Shown here in pieces: positions 41,501 through 47,584 of a stretch of 64,000 nt of DNA. Position numbers and translations under genes: made by a program. The stretch covers positions 94,211 through 158,210 of the forward strand of contig JBDGPU010000069.1 of the NCBI GenBank assembly GCA_042219525.1, in the 5' to 3' direction. Numbering within the stretch: position 1 is the first letter of the stretch; every line of letters starts with the position of its first letter. This DNA comes from JBDGPU01 sp042219525. GTDB lineage: Archaea > Halobacteriota > Halobacteria > Halobacteriales > Haloferacaceae. The notes beneath the pieces are model-generated. The model had not been told where the DNA came from, did no database searches, and saw only the letters and a program-made list of their open reading frames with translations.

Positions 41501-42402
41501 AGCCGGTTCATCAAGTCAACAGCAAACAGCCGGATATCGTCGCCATCAGCTTCATTGGGTGGTACGATTCCCTCACCGATCAGACTGCGAGCACGTCGGT
41601 CTTCAGATCCGTCCTCGACACCGAATACGACCTGAATGTAGTCGTCGTAGAACTCGTCTGTGATCTCTTCCTGCTTACGCTTGATGACTTCTCGTGCCTC
41701 ATCGATAATCGAGACGAAGTTCCCGTACTCGAAGGTCCTGAGAAGGTTCGAGACCAGGGCCCGCTCCTCGTCGGAAAGAACCTCCGTGGGCGATCGCTGT
41801 TCCGTTGTTGCATTCTCGAATAGGGTGAGGAACACCGGGCGGAGATCGACGGTATTGATGTGGTTGTGGGAGTAGGAATCGGGGTCGTACCGAATGAAGA
41901 TCCACCTAAGGCCATCAGTTGCGAACCCGAAGTCAGATTCGAATTCACGTTGACTTAACCACGATTTGACTTGGTCGAGGCCGTGCCCCCGATCCTGCAG
42001 GACCTTGTTAACCGGCTCCGCCTCGATTAGTAGCCGGCTCGAATCCACACTTTCGACGTCTCTGAGTGACACTGCATAATCGGCTTGCTCTCCCCGTTGT
42101 TCGGAGAACCCGCCGGCTTCGTAACCGTAATCGTCGTACCCGAGGACGTCAAGGAGTGGTTCGATAACTCGGTTCTTCGTGAGTGGTTCCGGATCAAGTT
42201 GATCGCGAGTAAAATCGGCCCGCATCGTGTATCGGCCCGGCTCGGCTCGAAACATCTCGTCGAGTATGTCGTCCTCGATTTGATCCCGGAGCCGTTCGAT
42301 ACTCTCTGCAATCGTCTCGATGATCCGATCCTCGTCCGCGTCTGATACCTCAGTCTCGAACTCAGAAAAGTCGAACTCAGTTTGTGTTCCCTCGGCGGAC
42401 AT
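38560..42402 (-). CDS. Eco57I/type IIG-like restriction-modification adenine methyltransferase
   Basis: A 1280-residue protein. The C-terminal two-thirds is an N6-adenine methyltransferase: SAM motif I is VVDPGMGSGHFLTSVVEEIV near residue 520, NNIYGVDIMEPAVEIGKLRL follows, and the catalytic motif FDVIVGNPPWDRLTP is near 730. A target-recognition part lies downstream. The N-terminal 150 residues resemble a PD-(D/E)XK nuclease (QADYAVSLRDVESV...RLLIEAEPVNK near 127), but the expected ExK reads EAE, so cleavage is uncertain. A single polypeptide for both activities is the type IIG plan; BREX PglX-like proteins share the methylase core but not this N-terminus. Likely defence cargo of the element. 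Confidence 0.85.
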   Translation of the reverse strand: MSAEGTQTEFDFSEFETEVSDADEDRIIETIAESIERLRDQIEDDILDEMFRAEPGRYTMRADFTRDQLDPEPLTKNRVIEPLLDVLGYDDYGYEAGGFSEQRGEQADYAVSLRDVESVDSSRLLIEAEPVNKVLQDRGHGLDQVKSWLSQREFESDFGFATDGLRWIFIRYDPDSYSHNHINTVDLRPVFLTLFENATTEQRSPTEVLSDEERALVSNLLRTFEYGNFVSIIDEAREVIKRKQEEITDEFYDDYIQVVFGVEDGSEDRRARSLIGEGIVPPNEADGDDIRLFAVDLMNRLIFVKFLEDKRIVRPDLLDVLTDTYENGIYPQSLYKTFFDPLFYDVFNEKPEDRDPQVADLDVYSGTPYLNGGLFRPELNGTATFDERDFDVRDSVLESIIDLLERYQFSTDGGPTDIDPSVLGNVFEKTINYLTTDPGDQNADLGAYYTPKEITRFSAEETVRPALLERFKQVLQDERDWPEPEVEQYDTLYELIDGVPGSGDLITRLLSELDEFYVVDPGMGSGHFLTSVVEEIVNVRQALYARQENYPSRHRLKKTTVQNNIYGVDIMEPAVEIGKLRLWLSIISELREEDLDDLDVEEIALPNITFNVRQGNTLIGYVGFPEETEDGLATFERWSEDSVRSRYEDVIEQIELYEEYSAFPERSEEHRQRANELLEEYRDELDDDILEDFSEIVDGVTEDDLEEYKPFHWVLEFAEVYAEGGFDVIVGNPPWDRLTPQRDDYFSRYDEDFRSLLPEAKAERQEKLLEDPEIAEGWEEYQNEIEIVSEYFHESGEYQMQTPTIGGKTQGTENDLSALFLERVFQLAKDGGYVAQVLPGAIFNGASTKDLRTHLLDETTIQKLITFENRGIFPEIDTRYNFGVIAFRNEGRTEELRGIFQQVGMDSLQNFDGVALSIPRRVLRDYSPEARIFPYLQSQQEVEVLHTILAHPSIGKEEAGGWYLDPYAELHRGSDTDRFVETEAVGDYPVLGGSNIYQFMYDPTFLDDLEPPKFWSVEENEDPELSAKRRVREKNYRRLKRSLYYAFDGNGSQVEFVNDLLEDRRGEELSEDDVLLDCTEYRIAYRDIARATDERTMITTVLPKGVVCHDKAPTFRPYEINPDEEDLSESPLHSVYERVFTDEELFVASGLLNSMPFDYLMRTKIDSTVVFYKLTESQAPRLTEGNDWFEYIWKRAARLNCYGEEFEEMRNRLGGIEPATNPDEREEIQAELDAASFHAYGLDRGQTTFILDDFDRVRDPRRMTDEYFDIVLEKYDELTM

Positions 42403-42652
42403 TTTCTAGTTACCATCCCTTTTGCGGAGTGTGCCTTGAAAGTAGTCGTTCCTCTCCAATTTTTTAAACAGTGAAAAACGTTCGATCGGACCACCGTGGG
42501 GAGACTCCGAGAAATTTCCCATCTCATGAGACCAGTAAATACCTCTTGTTGTCTACGAAATTGGTACCTTGAGACGAGTATGAGTCCGTGTGAATCTGCT
42601 AAACTCGTCTTAGTAGCACTATTGCAGGTTATAACTGTGTACAATCCATGCC

Positions 42653-43378
42653 TCAGACATTGAAGTCCGTGTTATCGGGATGGAACTGTAACTCTTCGAC
42701 TCGGTCATCAGGGACGATCTTAATACCTGAACCAGTGATCTCACCCGAACTGGGATGCCGTTGCACGTGGTCAATTATTTTGCTGTAGTATACTGGCCTA
42801 CCTCGAATGAAGTGATTACGGACCGCCGAAGAACACCAGTCTGCAAGGCTCATTGGCACCGATTCATTATCGCGCAGAGGGGCAGCTGCGCCGATTGTTC
42901 GATTGAAATTAGCGTAAACAGATCCGTCACGTTTCAATTCGTAATGTCTCTGCTGCAGCTCTCTCGGAGTTCGGTCATCCCTTTCGTCAACAAACAGTAC
43001 ACCCACCTCATTCTCATCCTCAAGGATATACTCAAACCGTTCTGCAAGGAGTGTGAAAGCCATATTATACATATCACCGGGATCACAGAAATTAGAGGCA
43101 GCAGGTTGGTGAACTATAATTGAGATGGTCAGAAAGCCGATTCTGCTCATCCTGTCGTATATTTCTTCACTGACCTGATGCTGTCTGTCGGGATCAAGTC
43201 CGTCTTGCGGGTGTCTCAGATCTTTTAAATAATCAATCTCTGTTCGGACGTCTTGAGGAATCTCATTCGGTAACCGATCGTACTCCATCCAGGAATTCGA
43301 ATCAATAATAAATGCTGTAGCAATAAACCAGCCTTCCTCACCCTCTGTACCAGACTCGTCAATATAACCAAGCTTCAT
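42653..43378 (-). CDS. DUF3800 domain protein
   Basis: A 241-residue protein beginning MKLGYIDESGTEGEEGWFIA, the DUF3800 hallmark Y-x-D-E-S-G in an RNase H-like fold. Further acidic motifs are VGVLFVDERDDRTPRELQQR and VPMSLADWCSSAVRN (third acidic residue of the presumed active site). DUF3800 genes are frequent in mobile elements and defence loci; enzymatic activity is suspected, not established. It lies upstream of the methyltransferase on the same strand, about 250 bp away, so it has its own leader or promoter in between. Confidence 0.82.
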   Translation of the reverse strand: MKLGYIDESGTEGEEGWFIATAFIIDSNSWMEYDRLPNEIPQDVRTEIDYLKDLRHPQDGLDPDRQHQVSEEIYDRMSRIGFLTISIIVHQPAASNFCDPGDMYNMAFTLLAERFEYILEDENEVGVLFVDERDDRTPRELQQRHYELKRDGSVYANFNRTIGAAAPLRDNESVPMSLADWCSSAVRNHFIRGRPVYYSKIIDHVQRHPSSGEITGSGIKIVPDDRVEELQFHPDNTDFNV

Positions 43379-44100
43379 TCGTAAAGTTAGTGTCCCAACA
43401 CTTTGTTATACTTTTCGCCAATAACAGACACTTAGATTTCCGATTTATTATCCAATGTCAATCTATTGTGTTTTCAAATAACTCGGGATAGATATAGAAA
43501 ATAGAGTGTGGCAAGATTTTTTAATCGATTGGGTTGAATTCAAAGCTATTTCAATCTTTTATATCAGGCGTGAAATTCCCGTTCGCAATGCATTCTGCTG
43601 AAATAGACGAAACAACCCAATGGGTACCACTAATAACAATGGTAGTAGTACTCTAAGGCCGTCTCTGACCGATTCCCCATTCAGGAAGGTGAGTACTAGA
43701 GAGGGAGTTCCACCGGGATAGAGAAATCGTACCTAATTGATAACCTAACCGAGGATAGATAGGAAACTCCAAATCGACCCGGATAAACAGCAAGACAACA
43801 CGGTGGGGTCGGAGTAGAACCAATCTCCTAATTGTTCTTCCAGACCATGGGGCATCTTTGAGAAGGAGGTATCAGACCAAGAACCACTCCGATTGGACTT
43901 GAATACTCCACTTCGGTCCGACATCGGGTTTGAATCGGACCAGACCGAGGCGTCCCGGTGGTCCCCCACGGGGCCTCTCATATGTATACTATACACATCG
44001 GGGTTCGGGAGGTAGAAGGCCTAAGGCGCCATTTTTCTTCCTATAAAACACCCAAAGAAATGGGGCTTTAAGTAATACGGTTCCGGACGAGTTGAGCCAA
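43379..44100. other. 722-bp AT-rich non-coding centre of the element
   Basis: No gene of normal size is supported. Structures seen: GGTCCGA (43915-43921) with TCGGACC (43935-43941), a 7-bp stem; a bulged stem CCCGGTGG/CCCACGGGG near 43954-43972; and the palindrome GTATACTATAC at 43984-43994. A TATA followed by a tiny frame is at 43588 (separate entry). The position upstream of DUF3800 and downstream of the replication operon fits an origin or a structured RNA. Confidence 0.5.
43588..43656 (+). CDS. Possible 22-aa leaderless peptide
   Basis: TTTTATATC (43555-43563) is followed at leaderless distance (25-30 nt) by ATG 43588 and a 22-codon frame: MHSAEIDETTQW, then VPLITMVVVL, with a hydrophobic end. 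The promoter spacing is good, but the frame is short and I recognise nothing in it, so it could be chance. Confidence 0.25.
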   Translation: MHSAEIDETTQWVPLITMVVVL

Positions 44101-44247
44101 TCAATCCGTGTCACTGAAATCGGACAATTCCGATTGCTCCGTCTCAACCATTTTAGTCTCCACAATCACGGGCTCAGGATCACCGCCAGCATAAATGGCG
44201 TAGTCAATAACCTCGATTTGCGGTGGATGAATTTGTCCCCAGGTCAT
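44101..44247 (-). CDS. Small acidic protein (48 aa) at the end of the replication operon
   Basis: ATG 44247 overlaps the primase-like stop (ATGA). The protein MTWGQIHPPQIEVIDYAIYA ... continues with VIVETKMVETEQSELSDF and is acidic. There is no known domain. The coupling to the upstream gene is the main support. Confidence 0.5.
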   Translation of the reverse strand: MTWGQIHPPQIEVIDYAIYAGGDPEPVIVETKMVETEQSELSDFSDTD

Positions 44248-45212
44248 CGGTGCTGTACGTAATGACCATCGAACTTTTGATAGTTCGTTCGAATTGCAGT
44301 CTGAATCGTTCCTTGCCCGTAGGTTCGCCCATCTGCGTAGCGGACCTCGTTCCACTTTTTTCGCATTCGATTTGAGGCGCGGAAACAGTCGTCCATCAAC
44401 CGAGCATCTTCACGACACAAGAATGCGAGGTTGCTCACTAGTGCCATGTCTGCCTCCGAAGCTGAGGAATACCCATAGTCCGAGTTAGCAGGGGAATCCC
44501 ACAGATCCAACGCTCGTTGTGCCCATCGACGCTTTTGCTTCGCGTACTCCTCCAGTGTTCGCCGGACGTCTTCAACTCGGACTCCGGTAGAATCTCGTGA
44601 AACTGACTCCAGATTGAACTTGGCTTCCTGTGCTTGCGTCTCTACTGAATTTGACTGACTCGGAAGATACTCACGTTGGAGCTTACTCAGGGCATCCTCA
44701 TCTTCGTCACCAACTTGATGTCCATCTTGGATCGTTTCGTATGGTCCGACCTGATCGCCCGTCAGTACGATATACTGTCCTCCATCGTAGATCTCGATAG
44801 AACCTCGGTCATTCAGATCACCTTTAGCAGACCGGTCGGGCAACCGTGTTCCCTCACACACCAGGTGCAATCCAGTCCCGGACTGACTGGCCTCGGTGTA
44901 AGTGCTGAGGCGTTGCATGATGTCATTGGCCTCATTGGACACCTTTGTTGGATCCTCCGGCCCGACGTCGTCCAAGTCGACCACCGCAAACGGATCATCG
45001 GCCTGTAAAACGTATGCGAGTTCACCTCGACGTTGCTTAGCCAAATGTCGGGCCCGCCCGAACGCAAACTGCTTGTCTGGATCGTCCCACCCAGTCGATG
45101 GCTTCACAGGCTTCTTATCCCACGTCACAATCCATTGAGACCTGTTTCGAAGCGGAGTGGGTATCGAAGACCAACCCCCGTGTTTTCCCTGCGGGGTAGT
45201 TTGCCTCAACAT
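44244..45212 (-). CDS. Primase-polymerase-like replication protein (NrS-1 polymerase type)
   Basis: A 322-residue protein. The N-terminal 170 residues match the prim-pol pattern of phage NrS-1 polymerase and related plasmid proteins: RSQWIVTWDKKPVKPSTGWD, LAYVLQADDPFAVVDLDDVG (catalytic acidic strand), RLSTYTEASQSGTGLHLVCE (SGTGxH motif) and GSIEIYDGGQYIVLTGDQ. The C-terminal part is helical (AQRALDLWDSPANSDYG; RASNRMRKKWNEV), like primase C-terminal helper domains. It has no helicase domain. It would start replication of the excised element. The start ATG 45212 overlaps the upstream gene by 7 bp. Confidence 0.75.
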   Translation of the reverse strand: MLRQTTPQGKHGGWSSIPTPLRNRSQWIVTWDKKPVKPSTGWDDPDKQFAFGRARHLAKQRRGELAYVLQADDPFAVVDLDDVGPEDPTKVSNEANDIMQRLSTYTEASQSGTGLHLVCEGTRLPDRSAKGDLNDRGSIEIYDGGQYIVLTGDQVGPYETIQDGHQVGDEDEDALSKLQREYLPSQSNSVETQAQEAKFNLESVSRDSTGVRVEDVRRTLEEYAKQKRRWAQRALDLWDSPANSDYGYSSASEADMALVSNLAFLCREDARLMDDCFRASNRMRKKWNEVRYADGRTYGQGTIQTAIRTNYQKFDGHYVQHR

Positions 45213-45772
45213 TTGAGCTCACCTCCGTACTTGTCAAATACGTAGTCGATCAGGTTCATTACGTCATCATACCGAATGCCGGGAACAACACTTGGAGCAC
45301 GGTCTGCGATATAAGACATCTTAGCCTCCTCAGGATCGTCATATTGGGCGAGAAGGGCGAATCCGATACATGCCCCATCTGCACCCTCGTAGTGTCTGCT
45401 GAACCCCTGTAAGTTCTCTGTGAGTGTCCGTTGAATCGCTACGGCTTCAACCCACTTTGGCACTTCACACTGTTGGAGAATCGAACTACACCGACGGAAG
45501 GTGTAGTCGTTCCGAGCAGTGGTTTTTCCGACGTCATCAAAGGCATGGCCCCGTCCATGCTGCAATCGCCACAGCTGTCTTCTCAATCCGTGGAAAGTCG
45601 TTCGTGCCGGGCTTCGGGCGGGGAAGGTAGGCACGAATTCGTACTCACCACTATCGGTTTCAATCCTGTCACGCCGATCGTCGGAGACGTGCTCAGGCGT
45701 TGGGCGTAGTAGTCCACAATTGTATTTGGCGGACTGTTCATCGTCACTCGTATATCTCTCATGTACGCTCAT
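45206..45772 (-). CDS. TFB-cyclin-like protein of the element
   Basis: A 188-residue protein from ATG 45772 (MSVHERYTSDDEQSAKYNCG). After a variable N-terminus, residues 55-90 (PARTTFHGLRRQLWRLQHGR) are basic. Then SSILQQCEVPKWVEAVAIQR, TLTENLQGFSRHYEG and ADGACIGFALLAQYD mimic one cyclin repeat of archaeal TFB (LP..V...A ... G.....AC...A). No zinc ribbon is seen. It may bind DNA with TBP, or bind the origin. It is the first gene of the operon with the primase-like protein. The family was not identified with certainty. Confidence 0.55.
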   Translation of the reverse strand: MSVHERYTSDDEQSAKYNCGLLRPTPEHVSDDRRDRIETDSGEYEFVPTFPARSPARTTFHGLRRQLWRLQHGRGHAFDDVGKTTARNDYTFRRCSSILQQCEVPKWVEAVAIQRTLTENLQGFSRHYEGADGACIGFALLAQYDDPEEAKMSYIADRAPSVVPGIRYDDVMNLIDYVFDKYGGELKC

Positions 45773-45819
45773 TATTAATCTGCGGAGCGCACAACAAACC
45801 GACAACTGGCCGATAAATA

Positions 45820-45838
45820 TAAGTGCCCTGAGCACTTA
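45820..45838. promoter_or_regulatory. Palindrome overlapping the promoter of the replication operon
   Basis: TAAGTGC-CCTGA-GCACTTA is a perfect 7-bp inverted repeat with a 5-nt centre. It partly overlaps the TATA-like ATATTTATC (minus strand, 45812-45820), 40-50 nt before the TFB-like start. This is a classical operator position. Confidence 0.5.
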
Positions 45839-46064
45839 CATTTAGTTAGCGGTTGTACCCCGCAATTGTGTCCGGCCAGTACCGGATTCACCACTTCTCC
45901 GACTTTTCACCCCGATAGCACCCGGCAAAAGAGTCAACCGATGTCCGCGGGGATCGAAGTTGGTGCTCGTTGCTCTTATTGCTCCACATCCTACATGATG
46001 AGCGCCGAGCATATATACTTTACGCTGGATGCTCAACGGTAATCCCCGCCGTGTTCTCTCGCTG

Positions 46065-47093
46065 TCAGTCGAATCCGAGCACCTCCCTGCGCTGATTCAT
46101 TTTCTCCTCATCGGTCATTTCATTGTAGTGCTTATCGAGGGTAGACACTCCGACATCGGCTCTGTCCGAGATAATGGGTTTCGGAGTGTCATTGAGCAGA
46201 TGGGTAGTAATTGACCCACGACGGATCGCATGGGGATGGGTGCTCGATGGGCACTCCTGGGCCGTGGACCAGTTGGTCGCATCACAGTTATCGATGCTTC
46301 TGCCATGTGGACATTCATCCGTGTAGAAGCAGGGTCGAGTGAGATAGTAGACTGTTCGCCGTATGTTGTTCTTTAGCATCCTACCCTGTCGGGAGGCAAT
46401 CAATGGAGTCCGACCATGTTCGTCTTCGACGTCGGGACGTTTTGTATCGATGTAGTCCTGAATGATCTCTATCAATGAGTCCGGAACAGCGACCAATCGG
46501 TTTGCACTTTCCCCATTCTTGAGGGTCGTTCCGGTTTCGGGACGGTGAGCCAGTCTGAGTGCTTTTGCTTCCTCCAACACATCATCAGTGTCCAGCGAGT
46601 GGAGCGAGCTAATTCGCATAGATGTGTTCCAGAGGATAGCGACCATGACGTGACGTTTCGAGGCATACTGGAATTTATCCAGATGTTCAAGCAATTGCTC
46701 AGCCTCCTCCTCGGATAAGGTCTCATTGCTGACTGCCTCGTCTGTACCCATGTCGGGGAGAGCGATACGACGATGAAGATCGTCTTGGACAGCATCTATT
46801 CGCTCCAAGAATTTGACGAAAACGCGCAGTGTGGTCAGGTTAGTCTTTAGCGTCACCCTGTTTATATCACCGACGTCTTTCCGCCAGAGCCGGTACTCGT
46901 AGAGTTCACGACCACTAAGGTCGTTCGGGTCGGATATTTCGTTCTCATCACACCACTCAATGAACTTGCGTAATCGCTTTCTATGGGCTCGAAGGGTGCT
47001 TTCGCGAATCTCTTCCTCACGCTCCCTCAGATACATTTCGAGTGCCGTTTCCGGGTCGATCGATTCCAAGTCGTGCGCTGGTTTCTTGGCCAT
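46065..47093 (-). CDS. int: Tyrosine recombinase/integrase
   Basis: A 342-residue integrase from ATG 47093 (MAKKPAHDLESIDPETALEM). The N-terminal SAM-like core-binding domain (LYEYRLWRKDVGDINRVTLK...) is followed by a catalytic domain: first Arg in ILWNTSMRISSLHSLDTDDV, the H-x-x-R in STHPHAIRRGSITTHLLND, and the nucleophile Tyr in STLDKHYNEMTDEEK. A cysteine/histidine cluster (CFYTDECPHGRSIDNC) before the H-x-x-R is an insertion typical of haloarchaeal integrases. The gene lies only 58 bp from attR and is not split by the att site, unlike SSV-type integrases. Confidence 0.92.
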   Translation of the reverse strand: MAKKPAHDLESIDPETALEMYLREREEEIRESTLRAHRKRLRKFIEWCDENEISDPNDLSGRELYEYRLWRKDVGDINRVTLKTNLTTLRVFVKFLERIDAVQDDLHRRIALPDMGTDEAVSNETLSEEEAEQLLEHLDKFQYASKRHVMVAILWNTSMRISSLHSLDTDDVLEEAKALRLAHRPETGTTLKNGESANRLVAVPDSLIEIIQDYIDTKRPDVEDEHGRTPLIASRQGRMLKNNIRRTVYYLTRPCFYTDECPHGRSIDNCDATNWSTAQECPSSTHPHAIRRGSITTHLLNDTPKPIISDRADVGVSTLDKHYNEMTDEEKMNQRREVLGFD

Positions 47094-47151
47094 GGTAGTC
47101 TCCGATATGGCCGAAACTCGGTGGGGGAATCCGCGACCTATACGGCACGGA

Positions 47152-47464
47152 GGTCGGGGGTTCAACTCCCTCCCGGCCCGTTTTCTGCCGCGAGCAACGT
47201 CGCGAGCGGCAGCACTACGCGGGGAGGGAGTTGAATCAGGGAGCGGAGCGACCGTGGTTCAACTCCCTCCCGGCCCGTACACTAAACCGCCGAGCGACAG
47301 CGAGGCGGTGCGGGAACCGGCAGGAAGGGGTTGAACCAGACGAGTCGCAGCCCGGATCCGTCCGTCGGGCTGTGCTGAGAGACGCAACGGAACGCCCGGA
47401 CCGTCTCGGCGAGGTTCAACTCCCTCCCGGCCCGTTTTCTGCCGCGAGCAACGTCGCGAGCGGC
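47152..47464. repeat. attR and two further att-like copies
   Basis: attR proper is 47152-47182. A 52-bp block (47159-47210), running from GGTTCAACTCCC through the CCGCGAGCAACGTCGCGAGC part, recurs identically at 47413-47464. A 23-bp copy of the T arm and acceptor end is at 47256-47278. An inverted T-arm sequence GGGAGGGAGTTGAA is at 47222-47235. None of these can fold as a whole tRNA. Confidence 0.9.
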
Positions 47465-47584
47465 GTCGCTGGTATGGAGGCTGATCCACTAGTAACGACA
47501 TTCGCTTACGGAAAAAGCCCCTGCAGGCCACTTTTGACAATGTACCGGCAAAATTGCTAAGTTCTTTCTAAGACACGTGTTGGC
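47465..47584. other. Gap before the subtilase gene
   Basis: These 120 bp follow the last att-like copy. A weak TATA-like GCTAAGTTC lies about 30 nt before the subtilase ATG. Nothing else is seen. Confidence 0.4.

Larger units (their letters stand above)
38098..47182. mobile_element. Integrated genetic element in tRNA-Lys
   Basis: A 31-bp direct repeat, the 3' end of tRNA-Lys, bounds the region: attL 38098-38128 and attR 47152-47182, identical from GGTCGGGGG through GGCCCGTT. Inside are a tyrosine integrase next to attR, an operon with a primase-polymerase-like and a TFB-like protein, DUF3800 and a large methyltransferase, all on the minus strand. Base composition is much more AT-rich than the flanks. 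No capsid, spike or ATPase gene of a known virus is seen, so a plasmid-like integrative element with restriction-modification cargo is the best reading. Confidence 0.88.

Noticed and set aside
38267..42420. Direct repeat TTTTCTAGT(A/T)ACCA flanking the methyltransferase gene (38269 and 42405)
   Set aside because: About 13 matching bases over a few kilobases of AT-rich DNA are expected by chance. No further structure supports it.
43745..43996. 83-codon minus frame in the centre of the element
   Set aside because: Its text is not acidic, has no domain, and it lies over strong hairpins. Better read as structured non-coding DNA.
47152..47464. Additional tRNA-Lys genes
   Set aside because: Only the T arm and acceptor 3' strand are present. 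The D arm and anticodon arm are missing, so these are att copies.
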